Notes: generated from the sequence alone by a model not told the origin. Positions 38,210-50,490 are shown, counted from the stretch's first letter. The stretch is DNA of 64,000 nt from Alnus glutinosa (GCF_958979055.1 NC_084886.1:1321001-1385000), one strand, 5' to 3'. A program made the numbers and translations.

Positions 38210-40538
38210 TCAAGGGCGGAACTTGCATACAGTCTTTAGCTCCTCTGCAGGTTTGTCACCATCAGCAAGGCCACTGTCGACCCATGCTGAGTAACCCCCT
38301 CCCATATTAGTCACACGCTCATACCCCTGCCACCCCCAAATCTTTCCACGTTACCATTTTTGTCAACATACAAAAGAACATAAATATAAGAAATATGTTT
38401 AATAATGATTTTGAAAAGTACTTTTTGGCATGAAAAAGTATGTTGACATGATATAAAGGTAAAAACTGTTTTTAGTGAGTTTTACATTTGAAAAGCATTC
38501 TGTTTTTTGAATTGTTTGTTAATGATTTTGATAAAAGTGTGTTTCTGGATTTAGAAACATGAGGGTATTTTCAAAAGAATAATGTTATATACCATATTTT
38601 TATTCCCAACTACCCCTTAGATATCAATCATTTAAAAAAAAAAAAAAAATCCCAAGGGTGGTTGGAAGTCATGTTAAAAATGTGGTATATAGTATTACTG
38701 TTTTCAAAACCATTACCAAAGGAGGCCATTTTGGCTTTCAAGATAAGAAGGGTTAATTATTTATGTGTAACGATTTTGTTTGTTAAAATTTGTTTTTTAT
38801 TTTAAAATAAAAACATTAACAAACAACATAAAACACTCAAAATTGTTTCGCATTTATATCATATCAGGAGACTCTTTCAAACCAAAAACAAAATCTACCT
38901 CTCAAAACACATCAAGAAACATATATCTTTAGCACCATAATGTTCTGAAATGAACTTACTGCATTAAGAAGATCAACACAAGCACGAAGTGATCTGCCTC
39001 CGCTATTGCAACCCTTCAAAATGTTGAGAAAAAACAATAATAAAAAAAACTATATGATAGTAGCAAATTTTCTTTATTTCTGACCAGGTGGCACAGTTAG
39101 GTGTTGTACTTGCATATGCAGTTTTGCTTTAGGTTCCTTCTAACCTCAACTATGACTTCTATTAGACTATTATCCATCTATAGTATTCTAAAAAATGTTT
39201 TCAAAGAACCAAAAATTTACACCATATAATTTTAAGAAATGCTACATGTACTTAAACTTTTACAAAGGGAGTCTTACTAACTGATATGGAACTTATTCAT
39301 TATAAATGATCAAAATAATTAATGAAAAAAAATGCTACGAGTACCAATGAATAAGCTCCACATCATCTTAGTAAGACTCTTTTTATAAAAATTTAAGTAC
39401 ATGTAATATTTCTCGTTAGTTTTACAACATGTCATATACAAGTTATCAACATATTATCGTACGACATACCACCCCTTGGAAAATAATGGAAAAGGTACGA
39501 GTACCAATGAATAAGCTTCACATCATCTTAGTAAGACTCTTTTTGTAAAAGTTTAAGTACATGTAATATTTCTCGTTAGTTTTACAACATGCCATATACA
39601 AGTTATCAACATATTATCGTACGACATACCACCCCTTGGAAAATAATGGAAAAGGTGCGTAATAATAGTTTTACCACGACAAAGTGATCTTCCTCCTTGC
39701 AAATGGCACCTACTTGTGTGAGAAAGTCAGGATTTTTCACTCTGCCTATTTATCAACAAAACCAAAAAATATATTAAATATTAACACATGGGAAACATTT
39801 GGTAAAATTTTGAAAACCCGTTGCTAATTTTCGGCAAAACACGCATCAGAAGTCAGAAAAACCTTCCAACTATCGAGTCGATACACCATATAGATCGGGT
39901 TGAAGGTGTCGTGTTAGGATCATAGTTTTGGGTTTTTGTCCACCCTTTTATGTAAAATTGGACATTATGGATAATACTGATAAGCAAGAAATTCACTATT
40001 ACCTTCTTGGGTGATGAACATGTAAGGAACATTTGATGCATTATTGATGTGGCTCTTGTTGAACTCCTCTGCCGACCTATTAAACATAGATTCATATATT
40101 TTACCACATTATTATTGTATCGTAAAATCGAGTAATACTATAAGTCCCTTTTGTGTCCCACTAAAAACGAAGTGATTTGTAAAATCACCATTAGACTTGT
40201 GATTGATCACTATTGAATTTTGATCAAATAATAATTTTAAAAGCCACTTCATTTTTTAAGAGACACAAGAGTAACACATGAAGGACTTTTATAATTACTC
40301 CATAAAACTCCCCATCAAAATGATAAACTAATATCTAAGATCCCACCTCACATCTACATAACGGTGACCCGAGCCAAGAAGATCTTTGGCAGCATGCACG
40401 TCGACGGTCGTAACATCTCCGGGTCTAGAAACGAGCAACAAGACAAGTCTTGAGTCTTGACACAAATAACAAGCTTACAACTAAAAGATATAACAACTAT
40501 GGATGATAATGATAATCTTACCCCCTGATGGCATCCAT
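38210..40538 (-). CDS. STR18: Single-domain rhodanese / thiosulfate sulfurtransferase 18-type
   Basis: Six exons: 40538-40522, 40424-40347, 40076-40003, 39745-39675, 39013-38960, 38326-38210. Phases agree and give 136 residues, the length of Arabidopsis STR18 as I recall it. The protein is one rhodanese domain: TVDVHAAKDLL, GHRYVDVR, EEFNKSHINNASNVPYM, then the active loop CNSGGR with catalytic C82, and the end GGGYSAWVDSGLADGDKPAEE. The start ATG is preceded in frame by a stop (TGA). No transit peptide is evident, so a cytosolic location is likely. STR18-type enzymes transfer sulfur from thiosulfate or persulfide donors and can reduce roGFP via persulfide in vitro. Introns carry MITEs; one small duplication lies close to exon 4. 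Confidence 0.95.
38577..38700. mobile_element. Mutator-type MITE, 124 bp, 9-bp TSD
   Basis: The ends gaataatgttatatacc and ggtatatagtattactg are inverted copies, and the middle pairs around ccaactacccct / agggtggttgg. A perfect 9-bp duplication TTTTCAAAA flanks it (38568-38576 and 38701-38709). It is in the last intron of the rhodanese gene. Confidence 0.75.
38755..38930. repeat. AT-rich dispersed repeat (TTTGTTTGTTAA family)
   Basis: It has the same motif order as at 37740-37885: tttgtttgttaaaatttg, taaaataaaaacattaac, aaaacactcaaaattg, tatcatatca and aaaacacatcaagaaac. It lies in an intron of the rhodanese gene. Confidence 0.45.
39234..39414. mobile_element. MITE with AAGAAATGCTACATGTAC ends
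   Basis: The left arm aagaaatgctacatgtactt is inverted at the right end (aagtacatgtaatatttctc). The pairing extends through agtcttactaa / ttagtaagact and aacttattcatt / aatgaataagc. It lies in the intron between exons 4 and 5 of the rhodanese gene. No target duplication is clear. Confidence 0.65.
39337..39656. repeat. Tandem duplication of 160 bp next to rhodanese exon 4
   Basis: Two nearly identical 160-bp units (about 39337-39496 and 39497-39656) run from acgagtaccaatgaataagc to ggaaaataatggaaaaggt. The unit joins the right arm of the MITE to intron sequence, so the MITE was inserted first and its right part was duplicated later. The second copy ends about 18 bp from the exon 4 donor site. 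Confidence 0.85.
40130..40300. mobile_element. Mutator-type MITE in rhodanese intron 2, about 171 bp
   Basis: The ends gagtaatactataagtccc and aggacttttataattactc are inverted, with further pairing at tttgtgtcccac / gagacacaagag and gaagtg / cacttc. The flanks cgtaaaatc and cataaaact partly match and could be a decayed 9-bp duplication. The terminus matches the GAGTAAT family seen at 71 and 41872. Confidence 0.6.
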
Positions 40539-40679
40539 GAATGCTTTTGGTAAGAAAGGGCAGGATGCTTTTCCAGTTTTCCGACACTGTCAAGGCCTCG
40601 GGATTCCGGGTATACACCATCGCAGAATACGAGTATGGGTTATACATAAAGGTGGTCCATGCTTGCGTTGCCGGCTTGT

Positions 40680-41110
40680 TCATTTCCGTTGACTTTGATC
40701 ATTGTAGGTTATATTTACAAACAATTTAGATATGTAAGGCTTGTTCCCTTCCCTTGACTTTGATCATTACAGGTTATATTTACAAACAATTAAAATAAAG
40801 CTTGTGAATTTTTTTAAAAATAAAAATGAAGTCTCTTTACAAGCTGGAGATTTTGGATATTAAAAATCTTTGTCCACTGATATATTATAATGCATTCCTA
40901 ACTCCCTCTCTCATTGACTACATTTTATAAACCAACTAAAATAAAGCTTGTGATTATTATTATATTTTTTTTAAAAAAAAAAAAAGAAAAAAAAAAAAGA
41001 GGAAGCCTATTCACAAGTTGTAAATTTTTTATATGAAAATATTTGTCCACTGATATATTATAATGCATTCCTATCTCCCTCTCTCATTGACTACATTTTA
41101 TTAATTCAAG
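40680..41110. repeat. Two small local duplications upstream of the rhodanese gene
   Basis: A segment with ttgactttgatcatt(g/a)(t/c)agg and ttatatttacaaacaatt occurs at about 40688 and 40757. A longer segment with tttgtccactgatatattat and ctccctctctcattgactac occurs at about 40868 and 41042. The second pair carries an A-rich tract between its copies (40970-41000). This would be the upstream region of the minus-strand rhodanese gene. Confidence 0.7.
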
Positions 41111-41114
41111 TCTC

Positions 41115-41860
41115 TTTGGGAAAATGATTTTTGCACACTCAAACGCACAACTCTTACCCAACCCAAGACACATTTACAGACGAAAGATTGTGGGATTTCT
41201 AGCCCCTAGTTATCTGACCAGGATTTTCTTCAAAGCTGTACTTTATTCTACTCCGTTTCTCAAATTCAATTTTATTTCTAGATGCGGAAACTACGAATGT
41301 ATAATACTAGGCACGTGCTTAATAACTTTTTCTTTCTTTTCTTGTGCTTTTTAACATTGGGTTTTTTATTTGATGAAATCAAAACCCATGCTTTGAATAT
41401 CTGTGAATCGAGATCCTTTTTTAATTTTATTTTATTTTATTTTATTATTTTTTTTTTTTTCCTGTCAAATAGATAATAGAAACAATGGTTGGGGATCATA
41501 CATAGAAGTTGGAACCGCATTGGGCAAGACAGGGCAGCCAGGCTTAGAGTCCTGCCAGAAACGTTCTATAGAAAGGCTGAGGCCAAGAGACTCGACGAAC
41601 AACCAAATTATGGACTGAAAATCTAATTTTAATGAAACATCTGGACGCAGTAATTTCACTTCGAACTTGAACCTGGAACCCCGTAGAGTTCAGCAAGAAT
41701 GTGATGCACAAACTCAGCCAGAACATTTCACATTTCAAAATATCAACTATTGTGCGGAGAGACGGGGGTTGTGGGGGGTAGTCAGTGAAGATATGAAGTC
41801 CTAAGCTTATGGCATGGCAAGACAGACACAAGTGGCCATGAGAAAAGACAAGGACCCATG
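41115..41860. other. Intergenic region without recognisable gene
   Basis: It holds a T-rich run at 41420-41460 and moderately GC-balanced sequence at 41465-41860. Overlapping open frames on both strands (for example 41544-41981 minus) do not match a family and include MITE sequence, so no gene is called. Confidence 0.5.
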
Positions 41861-41871
41861 CAATCTGATGT

Positions 41872-42014
41872 GGAGTAACGCTATACACCAGCCCCCTCAT
41901 CCTCCTAAAACCTATGTGGCGTGATCCTCCATAGTATTTGATGCATAGAAATTGATTTTTTGGTTCGGAGGACCACACCACATAGGCTTTAGGGGGTGGT
42001 GTAGAGCATTACTC
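41872..42014. mobile_element. Mutator-type MITE, 143 bp, perfect 9-bp TSD
   Basis: The ends ggagtaacgctatacacca and tggtgtagagcattactc are inverted, and the arms extend through cctatgtggcgtgatcctcc / ggaccacaccacatagg. The perfect 9-bp duplication ATCTGATGT flanks it at 41863-41871 and 42015-42023. The shared GAGTAA terminus places it in the same family as the element at 71-253. Confidence 0.88.
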
Positions 42015-42706
42015 ATCTGATGTCATATTCATGTTAATGTAACTTACTTGAAAAATGTAGCTAAATACTCTGAAAGAATTTCGATGAAGTAACCGGATGT
42101 GTTACTCTACCCAGAAATGAGTACAATGCCAATTGCCTAACCACCCTACCGAATTCTTTTGTGATCATGAAACAAGAACCAGTGAGACCTTAACACGTGT
42201 ACCCATCAGAAAAGTGACAGACAAATTAGCAAGACACGTTTTCTAGTCCCAATTTTAACATGATCTTTAGAACTGGGGAACGTCATAGGCTTCTAAACAC
42301 AAGCAGCTGTTAAACAAAGATACTTCAACGGCACAGACAATTTAGAATGAAATGAAAACTAGAAAACGCAGCCTGCAGTAACCTTATGCCCCTGATAACT
42401 TATCTAGCATACCCAGTGGGATAGATGAGCCGATTCCAAAAGTACGAAATCCTAGCTACAGAAACCAGAACCAACCTGTAAATCCTCGCCAGATAAAGCT
42501 GGCTGACACATAATATGCATCAGAACAATATAGAGACCTCAAATACCATCACAGTTAATACAACAACTTGACACAGATCATTAGAAGGTAGTGTAACTCG
42601 ACAACCGCGGCAACATGAGGACGACAGACTGACTTTCAGACACCCACATTGAGCAAGGCTGGACGACAACTCTGGACCTTCTCAACCCTCAAACATGTCC
42701 TAGTAC

Positions 42707-45700
42707 TCACTGGAACAGTAGACAATTGCAAATTAACGGATGCAATGAAGAAATATAAAAGAACTACAGTTTAAAAAAAAAAAAAAAAAAATTCCCACTA
42801 GAAAAGGGTTTCTTTTTGGTGGGTTGGGGAATAAGAGGCAACCCTTGCAAGGGACCCACAAAAAATGCAAAATTGAATATTCATCACATTTGTTATGTGT
42901 ACATAAATTCTTATTAAACTTGGTGACAATTTCAAGCAACAAATGGAGATACAGAGAAAATGTCACACCACAAACCTGGTTATCTTCATCTGGCGTTGGT
43001 GAAGGGGACTTGTTTGACTCAGCCGGTTTGTCAGCCCCACAGTTCTGTCTGTTGCACTTGGTTCTGAAGGGATAGTTTATGTTATTACATTTCTCACACT
43101 TCCAGCTTCCCTCAGGCATCTTTTGTTCTGAAAGGCAACAGGAAAATGAGTGTCAAAGTTACAGGATGAGTCCAGAAATATTTACATATCTAAAAGAAGG
43201 TAAAGGCATTTAATAGGCGGAGATGCATCTTATCAACTTACTAGAATTCTTTTCAGATTTTGCAGCCTGCATAAGCAAGAGAATATTATTTCACATCAAA
43301 CAAATCATGGTGCCAATTGCAAATAAAGGCTTTTTAAAAAAAAAAGAAAAAGACCATCACATAGTGTGATAATGCAGCACGGACCTGGGATCCGGGCTTT
43401 GGTGTGTTGCACTTTCTCATGTTACAAACCGTTCTAAATGAAAAGTTGATATTTCCACATTTTGGACATGTCCAGTCATTATCACGTGTTGCATCTAGAG
43501 GATCATTTAGAAAGAGGAAGAAAAAGAAAATTAGTTCACAAGGAAGCTCCAAGTGGAAAATAATTGACCAAGACATTCATCCACAGCCTAAAGGTGACAA
43601 ACCTGCACCTTTTTTTTGAGATTTATCCTCTGGAAAAAATCCAGGCCTTGGCCCCTGCACAAATAAAAAGCTCATTAATTCTAACTCGCATCTAGGTACA
43701 GTCAAAGCTACATAAAATTCAACAAAATCTATATGCTCCATAATAGATGAAAACTACAGTGCAACATTCGTGTGTCTACTGCTTATGTTTCTACCAAAAG
43801 TGTGCAAGTGAATCACCAAAGGAGGGAGGGCTTTGAAAAGCCACCAGTTGAGAGGTATGACAAAAGTGTAACAGTACTTATTACAACAAAAATAAATTAA
43901 ACTGAATGCACATGCAAAAAAAAATAAAAACCACCGCAGAGAATCTCAGATTCCAATAAACTATCATATATAAAAAGCTAAGATAAAAAATGTTGCACGG
44001 GCATCTTGAGTTCCTAGTCGATAATGGACCAATCTCTGCAACATACCATAGCACCAGGGCCCATGGGCATGCCCAGGCCATAACGATCCATCAAAGGGGG
44101 GATACCATAAATCCCACCTGAAAAAGGACAAGAAATAAAAAAAGAAATCATTAAGAATAGATACAAGACATAATCACAAAGAAAAAGACTCAAATATTGA
44201 AGGTATTCTTCATTTCCATCTCATTCCCTCAAAATTATGAGAAATGAAACCATCCAATATGCCAAAAAAATATATGGCCCATGTTGGTTCAAGGATAAAA
44301 AGGGGAAGTCAAAGGATTTAGAAGGATTTGAAAAGTTGATTGAGCCACTAACTCTAGCTTATACAAGAGGCTTCCCATAATTACACACACTACAGAAAAG
44401 ATGAATGGCAGTAATCCCAAACAAAATTAAAACTTGATGCACACAAAATAGTGGTAACATGGACCATGATGGAGTCATAAACAATAATTTCATCTAGAAC
44501 TTCAATTTATTTGTTCTTTGGAAAAGAGGGATTGTAAACTATCATAAGAGAACAAATGTGGCAGAAGATACCATTTCCCATCATAGATCCGCTTGAGTAA
44601 GGTGTTGGTCCAGACAAAGGTAGAGGTCTGTAAGGGCTGCCAGCAGAAAGGCGGCTGCCATAGTTGTAGTGGTACGCTGAACCCCCAGAATATGGTACAT
44701 CATAGGGATGAATAGATGATCCATTGAACAGAGAAGAACCATAGGGCGGCACACCCAGATACATTGAAGAGGGTGCAGCAGAACCTACATAAGGAGCTGA
44801 GGATGAGTAACCCTGTGGGGCTTGCACAGGCTTTGCAGCAGATTTCTGCAAAGAGAGACCATTAAATTAAATCATTAGAATATACGACAATTGAAATGAA
44901 TCAAATACAATCCTTGCAACAGCAAAGTGAGAAAGGTGAAATAAAATCAGCACACAGAGAGTAAACCATGAAATACTAAATAGCAACATAATCAACAAGA
45001 TCATAATGAGCCTAAAAAAACAATACACCAAAATGAAGGCCGTCAGCAGCTCACTGAAAGAAAGAGACTGCCTCCATCACAATCGAAATAAAAGCAAAAT
45101 TTACAAGTATTATCCAAAAAAAATATTAAAATAAAGCAAATATAAAAAATGAAAACTTCCAAAAAAAATTCACATACACAGTCCAAGAATCTATCTTGCC
45201 ACTTGCCCTAATTCTTGATTACTTAAAAGATTACAGCTCTGTTAAAATCTCTGAAAGCTTGATGGAAAAGCAAGTATTTGGAAATGATTTAAAATTGATA
45301 TTAACCCAATTCACAAACAAACACATGCAATCAAACATAAATGATACAGCATTGATTGTAGTAATGTTAAACTAATGCACGTATCAGCAACCATGACATA
45401 TAAAGGAAACAATCATACAGGATATGCATACTGACACATGAAACGCTCGCTTTAACGTAATAAGCAAACCACTCAGCAAATTATCAACAGTCTGATTTGT
45501 AGTGAAGAAGTCTAGCAACCATTAATTCAATGGAAAATAGAGTAGCTTTAGTTTGAATCTTACTGAGTTATGATCAGCAGGCCTTGGTTGAGTGCAATTA
45601 CGCATATTGCAAGTTGTCCTGAATGAAAAATTGACATTACCACAGCTAGGGCAGGTCCAATCATCTTCTCTACGACTACCTATAAGCCACACGTTAATGG

Positions 45701-47150
45701 GGATGCACCCCAACATCAGCACCAAAAAGGAAAGAACTATCACCACCAAAGCTAAATAATTAATGTAAGTAAAGCTAGTCTCAGAAAAGAATGAGTAACA
45801 TTACAGCAATAACCATTTCAATGAGAAATATCACCAGACACAAATGTATTCCAGCTGCTGTCAGTGTGTTAATGCATAATATGCTATGTATAGAGGCTGC
45901 AGAGTTATTGGATAACTGAAATCTAACACTATATTTATAAGATTATAAGTCTATCTGATCTTTTTTTTATTATTATTATTATTGCACTATGTCCATACGT
46001 CAATGTCAATTGTCAGATGTACCAGGCTTTTTTTTTTTGTTTTTTTTACACTGGTCAGTCAACCCAGCTATACTGGACAAAATCACTATGATCACATGGG
46101 AAACCCATACTGTCCACCTAATTTCGTTAAAATCTAGAAGCATATCAGATATGTTACATATTACAAAGTCCAAATTCCTATAAGTTTAACTACTTGTGAT
46201 TGGAGATCCTTAACATCCTAGAAACAAGCCATGTCACTCAAAATTTTCAATTTGAGATAGGGACAATACTTAAGTTATGACAGAGATCTATTATGGGCCC
46301 ATTGAATCACATTTGGTACACATATAGGCAAATGCAATTTCCTAAATCCGGCCACCTAGTGAATGTATTGTGTGCAGACCAATATTCTATATTCGATGTA
46401 TAATTTACAAGCCCTAAATTCCAATTCATATTTAACCCCATAAGATACATAAAACTTAAATAAGATTCCTAGCAAAAGAAGTAGATTGCAACCGACATAA
46501 AATCATCCATGTTCATTGAAAGGTAACATCATATGCATTAAGATTAACACCAAACTTAAAAATCCAACAACCACATAAAACAAAACCTACCATCAGTTCT
46601 AGCCCGCTTGGATGCCGAAGAATTTCTGTTGTCAACCTGAAGCGCCAAAAAATAAGGAAAAAAAAGGGAACAGTTATTCACATGCTACAGAAATTCACTA
46701 GGCTCAATGCTCTGAAACCCTGAAGCTGTCTTTGGTTGCTCGAAACTATGAACTTAGAATTGAAATTAGAGACTTCAATTCTAAAACCACGCTAATAAAT
46801 TCGTAACCAACTTTTAACACCAAAACGAAGCCAGAAGTTTCACAATCCCAATAAAATCTAATTCTGCGAACCAAAAACGCCCTAAGACTACCACAACATC
46901 CAAACAGGCCATATTAATTCTCAAACACATTCAAATTGATTAAAAAGGCAATCCAGGAAAGATTCAAATCGATTAAAAAATAAAAAATAAAATAAAACTA
47001 ATTTCCATTTTCTTGTTGAGATGCTCATCCTCTAGGATTTGCTAGGGCTCGGAATAGCAAGAAAAGCACGAAACTAAAAGCCGAGAGAGGGAAAACGAAG
47101 AAACAGATAACATAGAATTGAACGAATTGTATGAGAATCACCTGAGACAT
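42707..47150 (-). CDS. Protein with three RanBP2-type zinc fingers (At1g67325-like)
   Basis: Ten exons: 47150-47142, 46636-46591, 45679-45564, 44845-44572, 44117-44047, 43654-43603, 43494-43385, 43266-43242, 43127-42976 and a stop codon alone at 42709-42707. Phases are consistent; the product has 285 residues. Zinc fingers of the W-x-C-x2-C...C-x4-C type lie at 26-47 (C28, C31, C42, C47), 197-218 (C199, C202, C213, C218) and 243-264 (C245, C248, C259, C264). Between fingers 1 and 2 is a Gly/Ser/Tyr/Pro-rich low-complexity linker (about 58-185). Arabidopsis At1g67325 has this layout, as I recall. Such fingers bind single-stranded RNA in the ZRANB2 group or ubiquitin in others; RNA binding in the nucleus is the likelier role here. 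The first exon codes for only MSQ. The last exon is less certain than the rest. Confidence 0.93.
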
Positions 47151-47154
47151 GGCG

Positions 47155-48990
47155 ATGAAGAGTGAAAGAGAAACGGCGAGATTTTGCTCTAGATTTGAAC
47201 GCGAGAGAGCGATTGTGGGCTAAAAGGAACGAGCCTCGATAAGATGCTAATAAGGGTTTTCGAGCATTCGGTTATTTGGGTCTTGAGTTCGGTACAGGAC
47301 ACGCACCGTTTTGTGTGTTTCTCATGGATGAAGTGGGACCGTGGATAAGGATGTCTCTACCTGCTCCTAAAATTGATCTCCTCTATTTCACTTTCAAATT
47401 TGATTGGTTTAATTTTATTTTAAATAAAAGTTAAGTTTAATCTTATCATCGAACCATATATATGGCCTCTTTGCCACTTTACAGCGTCAAGGGTGAACAG
47501 CCTATCAATCCTTTGAAAACCCATTTCAGATCCTCCAAATCCCAATTTAGTTCAAGTCTTAATATTCATTTTTCCACCCACACAACACACTCAATCCCTC
47601 ATATTCGCAGGAGAGGAGAGGGGGAGGAGCCGACGGTGTCGGTGAAATGAGCGTTGAGCAACCGAAGGAGAGAGAGAGAGAGAGAGGGAGAGAAGATGAA
47701 AGAGAAATAAGAAAATAATTGGGCATTGTGTTACAGAAAATAACAATATTTTGCTACTAACGGTAGCAAGAGCTTGTTTGGCAAAAATTTTGCCTCTACC
47801 TTTACTATTCTCTAAAATTTTTTTCACTTTTGTATCTCATATCAATTGTTTTTTATTATTATTTAAACAAAAATACACACTATAAAACAAAATTTTTTCA
47901 TTTTTTCATACAAATTCTTTCAACTTTATATCACATCAATCACTTCTTATTGTTATTAAAAAAAAATTCACGTAAAAGACATTTTATCAAACACACTCGT
48001 ATTGTACCAATCCCAATGGATTGACTCAAGTGATAAGGGCCTTTTGATATTTGTAGTACCCATTCCATAAGGTCTACTGTTCAAATCTCATTGGGTGCAA
48101 ATAAGTCGTTGGTGTCAAAAGCTTATTGTTATTACTCACCCTTGTGAATGAGACGCTTTACACATGTCAAAAGCTTACCTAATATGAGTGAATACTCGAA
48201 GTTGTCATACTTTAGATGAGTTCCTTGTCATTATTTATTTATTGTATTTTATTTCTTTTGAACCTAATCCGATGGAGATGAAAAATTAGGTGATATTAAA
48301 TAAAAATAATTACTATAAGAGGTTTACATAATCTGTTAGTATTGGTTTTTGGATAAACACAACACTTGAAGATAGTCCTTGGACATAGAATACCATCGGA
48401 TGAAATGGTAATAAGGTAAATCACTTGTGAATTTGTCGAAATAGGCGTCCAAAATACTCGTCATTCTCTACGACGCCATTGATTTTAGATCTAGCCCCAT
48501 CAAGATATTAGGGTTCTCAATGCGACAAATATTAATCAGGCCTGTATAAGTAATTCTCCCTTACAGAAAGTCCAACCCATACCCTAATACATGTCCAACC
48601 TCGTAAGTATTTCTTTTGAGACCAGCCCAACCCAACCCATACCCTAATGCATGTCCCGCCTCATAAAAGTTTTCTTTGAGACCAGCTAACCACCGACGCT
48701 AATGGTACAATATATAGCATTTTGTGTAGCTGAAGAAGAGGCTAATATCGCATCAGTCACGCAGAAGTCCATTTTTTCTTTTTAATTGATACTGGGGAAG
48801 GGTTACAAAGGGTAAAAGGAAAATGTCTTTAAGAACTAAAAATTAACAGTACTATATTTTCTGTAGCATGGGTAAGCATTAATTAAGCAATATGGCAGAC
48901 CTACCTCGATATCAGTTGAGCACAAAAGCCACTAATGGTTTGGTTAAAAGTGTTATTAAGATTGTCTAAGCTAATAAACTAAATACAAAA
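47155..48990. other. Zinc-finger gene promoter and intergenic repeats
   Basis: About 47155-47260 is the leader and promoter of the minus-strand zinc-finger gene. An (AG)n tract lies at 47667-47690. An AT-rich dispersed repeat of the TTTGTTTGTTAA type is at about 47800-48000. At 48005-48130 is a tail-like sequence (gattgactcaagtgataagg ... gttcaaatctcattgg), a pattern common in plant retroelement ends. No gene is seen. Confidence 0.5.
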
Positions 48991-49045
48991 ATTAAGACTT
49001 TTAGTTGCATGCATTCCGCCAAAGATGGACAATTCCCTTCGACTT

Positions 49046-50490
49046 TCATTCGACCTCTTGATGGACGACATCTCCTTCAACCTGCATAATGGCCAATGTT
49101 TTCAGAATTACATATATTCTTAACGGAATAAACTAAGTACAAAAGATTAACTTCAACCTACCAAATAAGCGCCATCCTCAACTTCGAAGAACTTGCCCAG
49201 ATCCATATCATCAACTTTCTTTAGGGCTGAAGGTAGATTTAATTTTATAAAATAAGTCAATAAATTTTTTATGACAAAACTTTTTTCCAAACTAACAACT
49301 ATTACCTTCTTTATATTCCAAATATTTCTTCTTGCCTTCCCGATAACTTGGATAAATATAGCCTTGTGCAAGATTCGTTCTTATCTAAGTATAACAAAAA
49401 CAAAAAGAATAGTTAATCTTAAGCATAAACCAAAGTTATATACTAACTAAGAAAAATAAAATTTAGTGACTTATTACCCCAACATAGAGTTCTGCGTCGC
49501 CAACTTTGTACCTTCCCAAGTCCAAATAGACTGCTGGAAGCTCAATTTCACCCTTGGGCACCCAAACAACTCTCTCTTTTATCTGTTTTATTAGAGTAAA
49601 CACTCAATCATGGGCCAAACTAAAATTTTAACTTATATTAGCTTAAACTTGCATCATTAAACTCAAATAAAATTTAACAACTTACATCTTGAATCTCCAA
49701 CTCCTTTTGCGCAGACATCTCGTAGAATCGAATGAGTAATGTTGCTGTAACCTTCTCGCATTAATAAAAAAATGATAAAAGTGAGAGAGAACAAATCAAT
49801 ACTATTGACATAATAAACAAAAAATAATCATAATCTTCTCAAACTTGTATTTAAAAAAAATAATAGTGTTAATTGTCTCACTTAAAAATTTAAAAATATT
49901 TTAAGTTTTTTGAAACATACCTTATCAGGAGTGTCAGGCAGCTGACCGAGCACTTCCAAGTTATATAACAGTCTATTGAATCTAATAATGTCAAAATTTG
50001 ATATAATACATTACACTTTGTTCAATATAATTTGAGATTCAAGATGCTTAAGATTCAAGATGTTTACCTAAAATCAGAGAGTTCTTCACGATAATTGTTG
50101 TATTTAACTCTAACTGAATTGGAAAGGTATATACGTTAGCAGATATGTTTATGAAAGTAAATATGATGTCAATGTCAAGTGATAACATACCTTCGAGTTG
50201 TTCCACTAACACATCATCTCTTCGCAATTCTATGAAAAAGCATTTCAGTGCACCCATGCTTATGCACTTTGTCAAATCTAAATGGAAACCCAAAACAAAA
50301 GATGAATTAAATATAATTATACCTTGTGAAAAGACTATTTATGAAACACTTAACTAATAAAGAGCATACCATGTGTCCAGCATAATATTAAGGTGTCTCT
50401 CAATGTCCTCACCACTTCAACCTCAATAATTGATTTCAATCCATCTGGCATGGTAGTGTAATAATGGATTCCAGCTTCATATTCAAGAAC
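49046..50490 (-). CDS. Last nine exons of an unrecognised gene (5' part missing)
   Basis: Nine consecutive exons with GT/AG borders and matching phases: 50490-50370, 50277-50191, 50113-50068, 49981-49921, 49751-49686, 49582-49478, 49384-49306, 49226-49162, 49081-49046 (stop). Together they encode 221 residues with no internal stop, which is hard to get by chance. Readable pieces are EYEAGIHYYTTMPDGLKSII, RFNRLLYNLEVLGQLPDTPD, WVPKGEIELPAVYLDLGRYK, AQGYIYPSYREGKKKYLEY and LGKFFEVEDGAYL. I do not recognise the family; no membrane segment or signal is seen, and the composition suits a soluble protein. No start codon or upstream exon is visible: directly upstream lie an RNase H-like pseudogene and a long palindrome. 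It is probably a gene truncated by rearrangement, unless earlier exons lie further right. Confidence 0.55.

Noticed and set aside
41544..41981. 145-codon minus frame
   Set aside because: It covers half of the MITE at 41872-42014 and adjoining intergenic DNA; composition is not protein-like.
47462..47650. 62-codon plus frame upstream of the zinc-finger gene
   Set aside because: It is Ser/His-rich without family features, lies in the promoter region and has no splice partners.
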